Shown here piece by piece: positions 44,807 to 53,080 of a stretch of 64,000 nucleotides of DNA. The translations under genes and the position numbers were made by a program. Source of the DNA: Litoreibacter janthinus (lineage in GTDB: Bacteria > Pseudomonadota > Alphaproteobacteria > Rhodobacterales > Rhodobacteraceae); NCBI RefSeq assembly GCF_900111945.1, contig NZ_FOYO01000001.1, positions 2,053,751 through 2,117,750 of the forward strand. Direction: 5' to 3'. A model generated the notes under the pieces. It was not told the DNA's origin. It ran no database searches and saw only the letters and a list, made by a program, of their open reading frames with translations. The stretch's first letter is position 1. Every line of letters starts with the position of its first letter.

Positions 44807-45058
44807 ATGGCACACGCTGACAACACCGAACGCTCGCACTCCACGACCACGACTACAACAACCAGCGGCGGCGCAGGAATGGGCTTCGTCGTCGGCGCAC
44901 TCGTCGTTGTGGTCGCCGTCATTGCTTATGTTGTCTTTTCCGGCGCGTCCCCATCGGGCCAAGACGACGTCAACATCACGATCGAGGGCGCAGGCTCCGC
45001 GATTGAAGGCGCAGCCGATGCTGTGGAAGGTGCGGTTTCCGGCGAAGCTGGCAACTGA
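44807..45058 (+). CDS. Small single-helix membrane protein, 83 aa (in sox cluster)
   Basis: The ATG at 44807 follows the ribosome site AAAGGAGC. The protein has a polar N-terminus with a run of seven Thr (residues 13-19), a single strong membrane helix (about 25-46, GFVVGALVVVVAVIAYVVF) and an acidic, Gly/Ala-rich tail (GAGSAIEGAADAVEGAVSGE). I do not recognise it. It sits between soxB and soxD together with a second protein of the same layout. It may be an unrelated insertion or an accessory membrane anchor. Confidence 0.75.
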   Translation: MAHADNTERSHSTTTTTTTSGGAGMGFVVGALVVVVAVIAYVVFSGASPSGQDDVNITIEGAGSAIEGAADAVEGAVSGEAGN

Positions 45059-45271
45059 TCCGCGACCCCAAGAGCTGATTTCAAACGGTCCGGTCACGAT
45101 CTCGCGTGGTCGGGCCGGTTGCGCTTCTGCGCAGGACCAACAGGCGAAGCTTTGCCAACGCCGCACGCACATTCCGGCTACCCACTGCCCAAAGGTCGCC
45201 GCTACGATACTCCACCTTGAGCACGGCGCGCACAACGCCATCATGGAGACCTCACCAAAGGAGGTACTTCC

Positions 45272-45463
45272 ATGTCTGACTACACCACCCCAAATGAAAG
45301 TCTCGGCAAGACTGGCTTTGTGGTCGCCGGAGTTCTCATCGGCCTCTTCATTATCGTGCTTGCCATGCTGGGCTCCGGCTCTGTCACCGAAGGCGACACA
45401 ATGGCAACGCCAGAGGCGCTTGACGCGCCTGTCATCACGGCGCCCGCTGCCGACGGCTCGTAA
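45272..45463 (+). CDS. Small single-helix membrane protein, 63 aa (in sox cluster)
   Basis: The ATG follows the near-consensus ribosome site AAAGGAGGT. The protein has a short polar N-terminus (MSDYTTPNESLGK), one membrane helix (about 14-34, TGFVVAGVLIGLFIIVLAML) and an acidic, Ala/Pro-rich tail. It has the same architecture as the 83-aa protein upstream, and the helices share GFVV, so an ancient duplication is possible. The 213 bp between the two genes hold nothing else I can support. No function known to me. Confidence 0.78.
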   Translation: MSDYTTPNESLGKTGFVVAGVLIGLFIIVLAMLGSGSVTEGDTMATPEALDAPVITAPAADGS

Positions 45464-45547
45464 CACCAACCAATCAATTTTCCTCCCCGAACTGGGCGGG
45501 CGCTTCGCAGTGTCCGCCTTTTCTGCGTCTGCCCGAAGGAGCGCCCC

Positions 45548-45886
45548 ATGCTGATCCTTGAATGCCCTTATTGCGGCGTTAAAGCCGAAGAGACTGAGCT
45601 TCATGCCGGTGGGCAGGCCCATATCAAACGCGAAACCGTCGGCTCTGACGACGATTCGTTCGAGCATTATCTGTTCACCCGCGCCAACCCGCGCGGCGTA
45701 CATCTGGAACGGTGGCGCCATGCCAATGGGTGCGGAAAGTGGTTCCACGCGGCCCGCAGCACGACGACGCTAGAGGTGTTCGGCACCTATTCCGCCCAAA
45801 CCACAGAGCCGCCCAAAGACATCGTAGATGTGATCACCGCCAAGAACCCCGACTGGTCCTTCGATCAGTGGAGGGGCCTGTCATGA
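45548..45886 (+). CDS. soxD: Sarcosine oxidase subunit delta
   Basis: This 112-residue subunit has the zinc-binding pattern C6 and C9 (LECPYCGVKAEE) with a later His and Cys in RHANGCGKWFHAARS, as in crystal structures of the tetramer. It holds the complex together and has no flavin. The ATG follows GAAGGAGC. Its stop overlaps the start of a 12-codon mini-ORF that ends one base before soxA. The length is normal for the family. Confidence 0.94.
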   Translation: MLILECPYCGVKAEETELHAGGQAHIKRETVGSDDDSFEHYLFTRANPRGVHLERWRHANGCGKWFHAARSTTTLEVFGTYSAQTTEPPKDIVDVITAKNPDWSFDQWRGLS

Positions 45887-45921
45887 TCCGCCGCAGCTAC
45901 ACCCAGACAAAGGCCAAGTAA
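45883..45921 (+). CDS. 12-codon mini-ORF bridging soxD and soxA
   Basis: The frame MIRRSYTQTKAK starts in an ATGA overlap with the soxD stop and ends TAA one base before the soxA ATG. It would let ribosomes finishing soxD move on and re-initiate at soxA. The peptide is basic. Whether the peptide itself matters is unknown; the arrangement could be only a coupling device or chance. Confidence 0.4.
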   Translation: MIRRSYTQTKAK

Positions 45922-45922
45922 T

Positions 45923-48900
45923 ATGAGCACCAGATTGTCCACCGGTGGCCGCCTGCTGAACAAGTCCAAACAGGTCACGTTCCAGTTCAACGGCAGATCC
46001 ATGCGCGGGTTTGAAGGCGACACGCTCGCCTCGGCCTTGCTGGCCAATGACCAAATGCTGATGGGGCGGTCCTTCAAATACCACCGCCCGCGCGGCGTTG
46101 TGGCGTCAGGCACCGAGGAGCCGAATGGCCTCGTAAACCTCGGTAAGGGTGGCTGTTTCGAACCCAACGCCCGTGTGACCACCACCGAGCTGTACGACGG
46201 GCTGACCGCCGAAAGCCAGAACCACTGGCCGTCGCTGGAATTCGATGTGGGCGTGATCAACAACTACGCCGCGCGGATGATGCCTGCGGGCTTCTACTAC
46301 AAGACTTTCATGGCCCCTGCGCCAGCTTGGAAGCATGTGTTCGAGCCGTTCATCCGTCGCGCCGCAGGATTGGGCAAGGCCCCCAAAGACCGCGATGCAG
46401 ATCGCTACGAGCATTTTTACGCCTTCGTCGACGTGCTGATCGTCGGTGGCGGTATCGCTGGCTTGCAAGCGGCGAAGGCCGCGGGCGAGGCGGGTGCCAA
46501 GGTTTTACTGGTCGAGCAAACCGCCCATTGGGGCGGCCGTGCACCTGTGGATGGGGTCGAAATCGACGGAAAACCCGCTGAAGTTTGGATCAACGACACT
46601 GTCCAACTCCTTGAAAAGATGGACAACGTCGCACTCCGCATTCGCACGATGGGCGCTGGCATCTACGACCACGGCTATGCGTTGGCCTATGAGCGTTTGA
46701 CCGATCATGCACCCAGCCAAGACGTGCCACGCCACCGGCTGTGGCGTATTCGTGCGGCGCAGATCATCACCGCGACAGGGGCGATTGAGCGCCCGCTTGC
46801 CTTTGCAGGCAACGATGTGCCGGGAGTCATGCTCGCGTCTGCGGTGCGTGATTACGCGACCAATTGGGCCGTCAGCCCGGGCGACCGCACGGTGGTCGTC
46901 ACCAACAATGACGACGCTTACCGGACTGCGATCACTCTGAAGGCGGCAGGGCTGGAAGTCCCCGCAATTATAGACGCTCGCCCGCATGGCGGCGGCGCGC
47001 TTGCCGACGAGGCCCGCGCTTTGGGGATCCGTATCGAGAACGGCAAAGCGATCGCCAAGGTCAAAGGCACCAAACGGGTCACAGGCGTCGAGATTTGCGC
47101 CCATGCCGGCGAAGGTAACGCGTTGGAGCCCATTGAGTGCGAAGCTGTCGCAATGTCTGGTGGTTGGTCGCCAGTGGTGCATCTATGGTCGCATTGCGGT
47201 GGCAAGCTGGTCTGGGACGAGGCACAGGCTCATTTCCGGCCCGACCCCGACGCCGCCCCCAAAGGCGCGCAGGGCGAAGCGTTCGTAATCACCGCTGGCA
47301 TCGCCAACGGTGTGATGGATACGGCTTCGGTCCTGGCTGACGCCGATAAGGCGGGGAAGAACGCCGCCTTGCGGACGGGTCATAAACCCAGCCGCGCGCA
47401 CCCCCCGAAAGCGAGCGCGCTGGAAGAGGCCCCGATGCTACCTGTTTGGAAAATGCCACAAGGGGCGGGCTATAAGCTGCGCTCCAAAATGTGGCTCGAT
47501 TTCCAGAACGACGTGAAGGTGTCCGACGTGCAGCTTGCCGCCCAAGAAGGGTTTGAGAGCGTCGAACATACCAAGCGATACACCACTTTGGGCATGGCCA
47601 CAGATCAGGGTAAACTTAGCAACATCAACGGCTTGGCAATTCTTGCTGACAGTCTCAACAGCCCGATTCCCTCGGTCGGCACGACCACGTTCCGACCTCC
47701 CTATACGCCCATTTCGATGGGGGCGATCGGCGGCGAAGCGCGTGGCGAGATATTCCAGCCACTTAACCGCACTCCGTTGCATGACTGGCATGGAGCGAAC
47801 GGTGCTTACTTCGAGCCCGTTGGTCACTGGCGCAGGCCTTATTGCTTCCAGCGTCCCGGCGAGACAGTCGCGCAGTCAGTCCGCCGAGAGGTCAATGCAA
47901 CCCGTGACAGCCTTGGCCTGCTCGACGCTTCGACCCTTGGTAAGATTATCGTCAAGGGACCGGATGCCGGCAAATTCCTCGACATGATGTACACCAACAT
48001 GATGTCAAATCTGAAGCCGGGAAAATGCCGCTATGGCCTGATGTGCTCGGAAAACGGGTTCTTGATTGATGACGGCGTTGTCGCTCGGATCGATGATGAC
48101 ACGTGGCTGTGCCACACCACCACCGGCGGCGCGTCCCGCATCCATGGGCATATGGAAGAATGGCTGCAAACCGAATGGTGGGACTGGAGGGTCTACACCG
48201 TGAACGCGACCGAGCAATACGGCCAGATCGCAGTGGTCGGCCCGCATTCGCGCGATGTGTTGGAGAAGTTGGGCGGCATGGATGTCTCCAAAGAAGCGCT
48301 AGGCTTCATGGACTGGAAAGAGGGCAAGATCGGTAGTTTCGACGCGCGCGTCTTCCGCATCTCGTTCTCGGGCGAGCTGTCCTACGAGATTGCCGTGCCC
48401 GCAAGCCAGACCCGCGCCTTCTGGGACGCGTTGATGGAGGCCGGAGGCGAATTCAACGCAACCGCCTACGGCACGGAAGCGCTTCACATCATGCGGGCCG
48501 AGAAGGGCTTCATCATGATCGGCGACGAGACCGATGGCACGATCATTCCGCAAGATCTTGGCTTGAACTGGGCGCTGTCGAAGAAGAAAGACGACTATCT
48601 GGGCAAACGCGCACAAGAACGCGCGCACATGACCGACCCAACCCGTTGGAAGCTCGTTGGGCTGGAAACGGTGGATGGAACGGTTCTGCCGGATGGGGCC
48701 TATGCGGTCGCGGAAGGCCACAACGCCAACGGCCAGCGTAACACTCAAGGGCGCGTCACCTCGACGTATTATTCGCCAACTCTGAGCAAGGGGATTGCAA
48801 TGGGACTGGTGCTGAACGGGCCAGATCGCATGGGGGAAGTCATCGACTTCCCAAATCTTGACGGCGCGGTCATCCAAGCGAGGATCGTCAGCCCAGTATT

Positions 48901-48934
48901 CTATGACCCCGAAGGGGAGAAGCAAAATGTCTAA
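45923..48934 (+). CDS. soxA: Sarcosine oxidase subunit alpha
   Basis: This is a 1003-residue protein of normal length. The N-terminus (VTFQFNGRSMRGFEGDTLASALLAN) is the ferredoxin-like domain without a cluster. A nucleotide-binding domain follows with VLIVGGGIAGLQAAKAAGEAG near residue 172. The C-terminal third is GcvT-like, with a tetrahydrofolate-binding fold (LLDASTLGKIIVKGPDAGKFLDMMY, later GTEALHIMRAEKGFIMIGDETDGT). It uses NAD+ and folate in the complex to make 5,10-methylene-THF. It overlaps soxG by 8 nt. Confidence 0.96.
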   Translation: MSTRLSTGGRLLNKSKQVTFQFNGRSMRGFEGDTLASALLANDQMLMGRSFKYHRPRGVVASGTEEPNGLVNLGKGGCFEPNARVTTTELYDGLTAESQNHWPSLEFDVGVINNYAARMMPAGFYYKTFMAPAPAWKHVFEPFIRRAAGLGKAPKDRDADRYEHFYAFVDVLIVGGGIAGLQAAKAAGEAGAKVLLVEQTAHWGGRAPVDGVEIDGKPAEVWINDTVQLLEKMDNVALRIRTMGAGIYDHGYALAYERLTDHAPSQDVPRHRLWRIRAAQIITATGAIERPLAFAGNDVPGVMLASAVRDYATNWAVSPGDRTVVVTNNDDAYRTAITLKAAGLEVPAIIDARPHGGGALADEARALGIRIENGKAIAKVKGTKRVTGVEICAHAGEGNALEPIECEAVAMSGGWSPVVHLWSHCGGKLVWDEAQAHFRPDPDAAPKGAQGEAFVITAGIANGVMDTASVLADADKAGKNAALRTGHKPSRAHPPKASALEEAPMLPVWKMPQGAGYKLRSKMWLDFQNDVKVSDVQLAAQEGFESVEHTKRYTTLGMATDQGKLSNINGLAILADSLNSPIPSVGTTTFRPPYTPISMGAIGGEARGEIFQPLNRTPLHDWHGANGAYFEPVGHWRRPYCFQRPGETVAQSVRREVNATRDSLGLLDASTLGKIIVKGPDAGKFLDMMYTNMMSNLKPGKCRYGLMCSENGFLIDDGVVARIDDDTWLCHTTTGGASRIHGHMEEWLQTEWWDWRVYTVNATEQYGQIAVVGPHSRDVLEKLGGMDVSKEALGFMDWKEGKIGSFDARVFRISFSGELSYEIAVPASQTRAFWDALMEAGGEFNATAYGTEALHIMRAEKGFIMIGDETDGTIIPQDLGLNWALSKKKDDYLGKRAQERAHMTDPTRWKLVGLETVDGTVLPDGAYAVAEGHNANGQRNTQGRVTSTYYSPTLSKGIAMGLVLNGPDRMGEVIDFPNLDGAVIQARIVSPVFYDPEGEKQNV

Positions 48935-49493
48935 TCCTGTCAGCGCGTTGCAAGGCGTCGTTTCAGAAGGCTTCGCCAAGGTCACCGAGGCCGGGTTGCG
49001 CGGGATGATCACCTTGCGCGGAGACCAGTCGTCGCGTCGTGTTAAGGACGCCTCGACCGATGTCGCAGGCGTCGATTTCCCGGGGACGCGGGAGTGCAAC
49101 TGTGTCGGTGAAATGGGCATCGCGTGGATGTCACCCGACGAATTGTTGGTGATGACGCCGTATGCGGAGGTCGTCGACGCCACCGCGCGCATCGCCGAGG
49201 CGCTCAAGGAAGAGCATGCATTGGTCGTCAATGTATCCGATGCACGCGCGGTATTCATCATCGAGGGTGCGGGAGCGCGTGAGGTTCTTGCCAAACTCTG
49301 CCCCGTTGATCTGTCCCGTGACGTGTTTCGACCGGGCATGTTCCGCCGCACGCGTCTGGCACAGGCGCCGGTCGCCTTCTGGGCGCGTGATGAAACTACG
49401 TTCGAGTTGGTCTGTTTCCGTTCAGAGGCGCAATATGTTTTCGACGTTTTGAGCATGTCAGCGAAAACAGGCTCAGAAGTGAATTATTTGTAA
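48927..49493 (+). CDS. soxG: Sarcosine oxidase subunit gamma
   Basis: This 188-residue subunit resembles part of the folate-binding GcvT fold. It contains GITLRGDQSS-like and VNVSDARAVFIIEGAGAREVLAKLCPVDLS segments, typical of SoxG. I set the start at 48927, where GGGGAG precedes the ATG and the protein gains the usual N-terminus MSNPVSALQGV; a longer frame inside soxA is unlikely. It completes the soxB-D-A-G set. Confidence 0.93.
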   Translation: MSNPVSALQGVVSEGFAKVTEAGLRGMITLRGDQSSRRVKDASTDVAGVDFPGTRECNCVGEMGIAWMSPDELLVMTPYAEVVDATARIAEALKEEHALVVNVSDARAVFIIEGAGAREVLAKLCPVDLSRDVFRPGMFRRTRLAQAPVAFWARDETTFELVCFRSEAQYVFDVLSMSAKTGSEVNYL

Positions 49494-49562
49494 ACGAGCT
49501 TGCCAGCCAAAGAGGAGTCCGCTTTCATTCCAGAATTGTTTTGTCAGTTAGGGGTTTTGATA

Positions 49563-50015
49563 ATGAAGCGTTTTCTTTTTGCTGCGGCCGCCGCAGCTCT
49601 GATGTCGGTTTCCGCACCAGCCATCGCAGCAACATATAACTGCAAGATTTCTCCCAAAAAGGGGGTGGGCCTTTATACCGGTGTCACGCCGACGCGCTTG
49701 CGGGTAACCATATCCAGCGGGGGGCGGGTCGTTGTCTCTGACAATGTGATCAAAAAGGCGGGACGTCAGTCAGTCGACGGAACCTTGGGGCGCAAGATCG
49801 GGAAGGTGCAAATCTTCTCATGGAAGTTGTCACCGGTCCCGCGATCCATGCTCCCGCCGACCGAGACCAAGTTTTACGAACCGACGGTGAACTATCGTGC
49901 GCGACTTGATACAAAGACCGGCAAGTTTTCCATGCGTGGCAGTTTCGTGACGCGCGTCTCAAGCGCCAATGGCGGGGTCAACATGCAAGGTTTCGGGACC
50001 TGCCGACGCGGTTAG
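49563..50015 (+). CDS. Secreted hypothetical protein, 150 aa
   Basis: This protein has a clear Sec signal peptide (MKRFLFAAAAAALMSVSAPAIAA, cleavage near residue 23) and a basic mature part (pI clearly high, with many Lys/Arg). It contains two cysteines, one just after the signal (YNCKISPKKG) and one at the end (GFGTCRRG), which could form a disulfide. I do not recognise the family. It stands alone between soxG and sodB, with no sign of a shared operon. No RBS of note beyond the short T-rich leader. Confidence 0.72.
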   Translation: MKRFLFAAAAAALMSVSAPAIAATYNCKISPKKGVGLYTGVTPTRLRVTISSGGRVVVSDNVIKKAGRQSVDGTLGRKIGKVQIFSWKLSPVPRSMLPPTETKFYEPTVNYRARLDTKTGKFSMRGSFVTRVSSANGGVNMQGFGTCRRG

Positions 50016-50175
50016 GGTCATATCTGTCTTATCTTAGATCCGTGCGGGGCATTCGTTTTGCGTCGATGGAACCGTCGGGTTCTCTGTGTGTTGGGTAAAC
50101 GAGCCTTGACCCCGCGCCTTCGGGCGCTCAGTTATGGCGCATAGAAATTTTCACGTCCAAAAGGGGGCCCAGACA

Positions 50176-50775
50176 ATGGCTTTTACACTTCCCGATCTTC
50201 CCTATGCCCACGATGCGCTGGCTGATGCCGGCATGTCCAAGGAGACGCTGGAATACCACCACGACCTGCACCACAACGCCTATGTGACCAATGGCAACAA
50301 GGCGATTGAGGGCACCAAATGGGACGGTAAATCGCTCGAGGAAATCATCGTCGGCACGTACGACAAGAATGCGGTCGCCCAGAACGGCATCTTCAACAAC
50401 ATCTCCCAGCTTTGGAACCACAACCAGTTCTGGGAAATGATGGGTCCAGGTAAATCCGCCATGCCGTCCGAGCTGGAAGCCGCGCTGAAAGACAGCTTCG
50501 GGTCCGTCGACAAATTCAAAGAAGAGTTCGCCGCGGCGGGCGCGGGCCAGTTCGGTTCGGGCTGGTGCTGGTTGGTGAAAGACGCCGATGGCGGGCTGAA
50601 AGTGACTAAAACCGAAAACGGCGTGAACCCGCTCTGCTTCGGCCAGACAGCTCTTTTGGGCTGCGACGTCTGGGAGCATTCTTACTATATCGACTTCCGC
50701 AATGCGCGTCCGAAATACCTGTCCAACTTTATGGACAATCTGGTGAACTGGGAAAACGTCGCCTCCCGCATGTGA
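50176..50775 (+). CDS. sodB: Superoxide dismutase, iron type
   Basis: This is a 199-residue Fe/Mn superoxide dismutase. It has the metal ligands H27 (YHHDLHHNAYV), His in ISQLWNHNQFWEMM, and Asp/His in LGCDVWEHSYYIDF. The segment GAGQFGSGWCWLV is common to the family; AGAGQFGSGW and a length near 199 are more typical of Fe-SOD than Mn-SOD. It converts superoxide to H2O2 and O2. I set the start at 50176, consistent with the family N-terminus. Two hairpins follow the stop. Confidence 0.94.
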   Translation: MAFTLPDLPYAHDALADAGMSKETLEYHHDLHHNAYVTNGNKAIEGTKWDGKSLEEIIVGTYDKNAVAQNGIFNNISQLWNHNQFWEMMGPGKSAMPSELEAALKDSFGSVDKFKEEFAAAGAGQFGSGWCWLVKDADGGLKVTKTENGVNPLCFGQTALLGCDVWEHSYYIDFRNARPKYLSNFMDNLVNWENVASRM

Positions 50776-50784
50776 TCTGACGGC

Positions 50785-50803
50785 GCGCAGGCCATGCCTG
50801 CGC
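50785..50803 (+). terminator. First hairpin after sodB
   Basis: Perfect 8-bp stem GCGCAGGC/GCCTGCGC with a 3-nt loop, 9 bp after the sodB stop, followed by a T-rich stretch. Confidence 0.55.
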
Positions 50804-50816
50804 ACGACTTTATTTG

Positions 50817-50855
50817 GACAGGCCCCCTTGCTGACGCTTGGGGGCCTGTCGTCGC
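50817..50855 (+). terminator. Second hairpin after sodB, probable terminator
   Basis: Perfect 11-bp stem GACAGGCCCCC/GGGGGCCTGTC with a 12-nt loop, followed by a short TTTT. With the first hairpin it probably ends sodB transcription before the DUF302 gene. Confidence 0.62.
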
Positions 50856-50945
50856 TTTTGCGTCTGTTGGCGCAGACGTGATTGGCGCCAAGCGCGTCTC
50901 TCTGGCAGGTGTAAATGAGTATTTCTGACCAAATGGAGACAAAGC

Positions 50946-51407
50946 GTGCGCATTATTCTGAGTGTGGTTCTGAGCCTTTGGGCCAGCTTGTCGCTTGCGG
51001 ATGTGACCGCGCGCGAGGGCTGGGTCGTTATAGAAACCCGCAAGCCTTTCGACCAGCTCGTCGACGACGTGAAGGCGGCGGTGAGCGCCAACAAAATGGG
51101 CGTTGTCACCCAAGCGGGACCAACGGGCGCTGCCAAGGCGCGCGGGATCATCCTTCCAGGAAACAGGGTCATTGGAGTATTCAACAACGTGTATGCGGTG
51201 CGGATTCTGGCGCTGTCCACAGCCGCGATGATTGAAGCGCCGATCCGTCTCTATGTCACCGAGACCGATGATGGTGCGACACTGAGCTACAAGACCCCGT
51301 CCCTGGTCTTTGCACCTTACATGGCAGAGGCAGGCCCCGATCTTGGCCTTGCAGCCTCGGAGCTGGATGCCATTTTCAGGGCCATTGCTGAGGCTGCCGC
51401 GGGTTGA
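50946..51407 (+). CDS. Exported DUF302 family protein
   Basis: This 153-residue protein has an N-terminal signal segment (MRIILSVVLSLWASLSLADV) and a DUF302-like body (KPFDQLVDDVKAAVSANKMGVVTQAGPT and VFNNVYAVRILALS). Start is GTG, with GGAG upstream. DUF302 proteins bind small ligands; some family members have nitrile or lipid-like roles proposed, but none is established here. It lies 32 bp before the ThDP enzyme gene, and the two may be cotranscribed. Function uncertain. Confidence 0.75.
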   Translation: MRIILSVVLSLWASLSLADVTAREGWVVIETRKPFDQLVDDVKAAVSANKMGVVTQAGPTGAAKARGIILPGNRVIGVFNNVYAVRILALSTAAMIEAPIRLYVTETDDGATLSYKTPSLVFAPYMAEAGPDLGLAASELDAIFRAIAEAAAG

Positions 51408-51439
51408 TATCAGCGATCAAGCCTCTGAAGGAGTTTGCT

Positions 51440-53053
51440 ATGACCAGCCCAAAACGCGCCGCGGATTTGCTTGCCGAACGGCTCTACGAGGCGGGGTGTC
51501 GCCACGCCTTCGGGATGCCGGGCGGAGAGGTTCTGACATTGATCGACGCGCTGGAACAGGCGGGGATCGAGTTCGTTCTGTGCAAGCATGAGAACGCGGG
51601 CGGTTTCATGGCCGAAGGGGTACACCACGTAAATGGCGCGCCCGCCATTCTGGTGGCCACAGTGGGGCCGGGTGCTATGAACGGGGTCAACGTGGTGGCC
51701 AACGCCCATCAAGACCGTGTGCCGATGATCGTGCTCACAGGCTGCGTTGATCCGGACGAGGCGCTGACTTACACGCATCAGGTGCTTGACCATCGCCACG
51801 TGTTTGACGAGATCACCAAAGCGACGTTTTCCCTGACAGCCGACGGCGCGGACATTGTCGCGGATAAAGCAGTCGGTATTGCCACCGAAGGGCGGAACGG
51901 GCCGGTTCATATCGACGTGCCGATTTCAGTTGCCGATGCGAAGGCGTCGCCGAAGCTGCGCAGGCGGGCACCTGCGGGCAGAACCGCGCCGTCTGGGTGC
52001 GATTTGGCTTTGGCGCAAACATGGCTCGACGGTGCTGAGCGACCGGTGATCATAGCCGGACTTGATGTGCTTTATGACAACAGCCATGCGGAGCTTTTGA
52101 ACTTCGCCGAAGCCTACGGCGCACCAGTGATTACCAGCTACAAAGCCAAAGGCGTCATTCCTGAGTCGCATCCCCTGGCTCTTGGCGGCGCGGGCCTGTC
52201 ACCTTTGGCGGATAGTCATTTGCTGCCGCTTGTGCGGGCCGCTGATCTGGTGATTTGCGTGGGCTATGACCCCATCGAAATGCGTCCCGGCTGGCGCGAG
52301 GTGTGGGATCCAGATCAGGTGCGGGTGATCGACATCACGGCAGAGCCGAACCATCACTACATGCATCAGGCGGGGCTGAGCTTTTTGTGCGACACCGGGG
52401 CGGCGCTGCAGGCGCTGTCGGGGCAGGGCGTCACGCGTGACAGCTGGCCGGATGGTCAGATCGCGGCGACCAAAACTGCGTTGTCTCAGGCCTTCCCGAC
52501 AAATGACGACTGGGGGCCCGGCGCAGTTATTGCTGAATGCCGCGACATGCTCCCCAAAGACACCATCGCCACGGTGGATAGCGGGGCGCACCGAATTTTG
52601 TTGTCCCAGATGTGGACTTGCCACAGCCCGCGGACATTGCTCCAATCCTCAGCGCTGTGCACCATGGGGTGCGCGGTGCCGTTGGCGATGGGCGCAAAAT
52701 ATGCGGCGCCAGAGCGTTGCGTTGTCAGCTTTTCCGGCGATGCAGGGGCCTTGATGGTCGCAGGCGAATGGTCCACCGCGAAAGAGCATGGGTTGAACAC
52801 GATTTTCGTTGTTTTCGTTGACCGCTCCCTCGCGTTAATCGAATTGAAGCAACGGCAACGCCAAATGAAAAACGCAGGTGTCGATTTTGCCGATCATGAC
52901 TTTGCGGCCATCGGGAAGGCCTTTGGCGGGCAGGGGCATACCGTTACGTCCCGAGCGGAGCTGCGTGACGCCTTGACGGCGGCGCAAGACGCGGACACCT
53001 TCACAGTGATCGCCGCCGTGATAGACCGAAAGGCTTATGACGGAAGGATTTAA
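51440..53053 (+). CDS. ThDP-dependent enzyme, acetolactate synthase-like
   Basis: This is a 537-residue three-domain ThDP enzyme. The N-terminal pyrimidine domain has the catalytic Glu in VLCKHENAGGFMAEG (about residue 50), and the central domain resembles ALS. The C-terminal domain has the Mg/ThDP motif FSGDAGALMVAGEWSTAKEHGLNTIFV (GDG-N type, here GDA). The GDG-type Asp-Asn pair is partly altered, so activity should be checked. The start at 51440 has AAGGAG upstream. A CoA-transferase gene follows, so it may be a 2-hydroxyacyl-CoA lyase or oxalyl-CoA decarboxylase-like enzyme and not a true ALS. Confidence 0.82.
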   Translation: MTSPKRAADLLAERLYEAGCRHAFGMPGGEVLTLIDALEQAGIEFVLCKHENAGGFMAEGVHHVNGAPAILVATVGPGAMNGVNVVANAHQDRVPMIVLTGCVDPDEALTYTHQVLDHRHVFDEITKATFSLTADGADIVADKAVGIATEGRNGPVHIDVPISVADAKASPKLRRRAPAGRTAPSGCDLALAQTWLDGAERPVIIAGLDVLYDNSHAELLNFAEAYGAPVITSYKAKGVIPESHPLALGGAGLSPLADSHLLPLVRAADLVICVGYDPIEMRPGWREVWDPDQVRVIDITAEPNHHYMHQAGLSFLCDTGAALQALSGQGVTRDSWPDGQIAATKTALSQAFPTNDDWGPGAVIAECRDMLPKDTIATVDSGAHRILLSQMWTCHSPRTLLQSSALCTMGCAVPLAMGAKYAAPERCVVSFSGDAGALMVAGEWSTAKEHGLNTIFVVFVDRSLALIELKQRQRQMKNAGVDFADHDFAAIGKAFGGQGHTVTSRAELRDALTAAQDADTFTVIAAVIDRKAYDGRI

Positions 53054-53080
53054 GTCCTTTGGCATTCGGAAAACGTAAGA

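Noticed and set aside
43481..45748. A 755-codon open frame on the minus strand opposite the sox genes
   Set aside because: It is antisense to soxB, the small membrane genes and soxD, its composition looks like a high-GC shadow frame, and no domain is recognisable.
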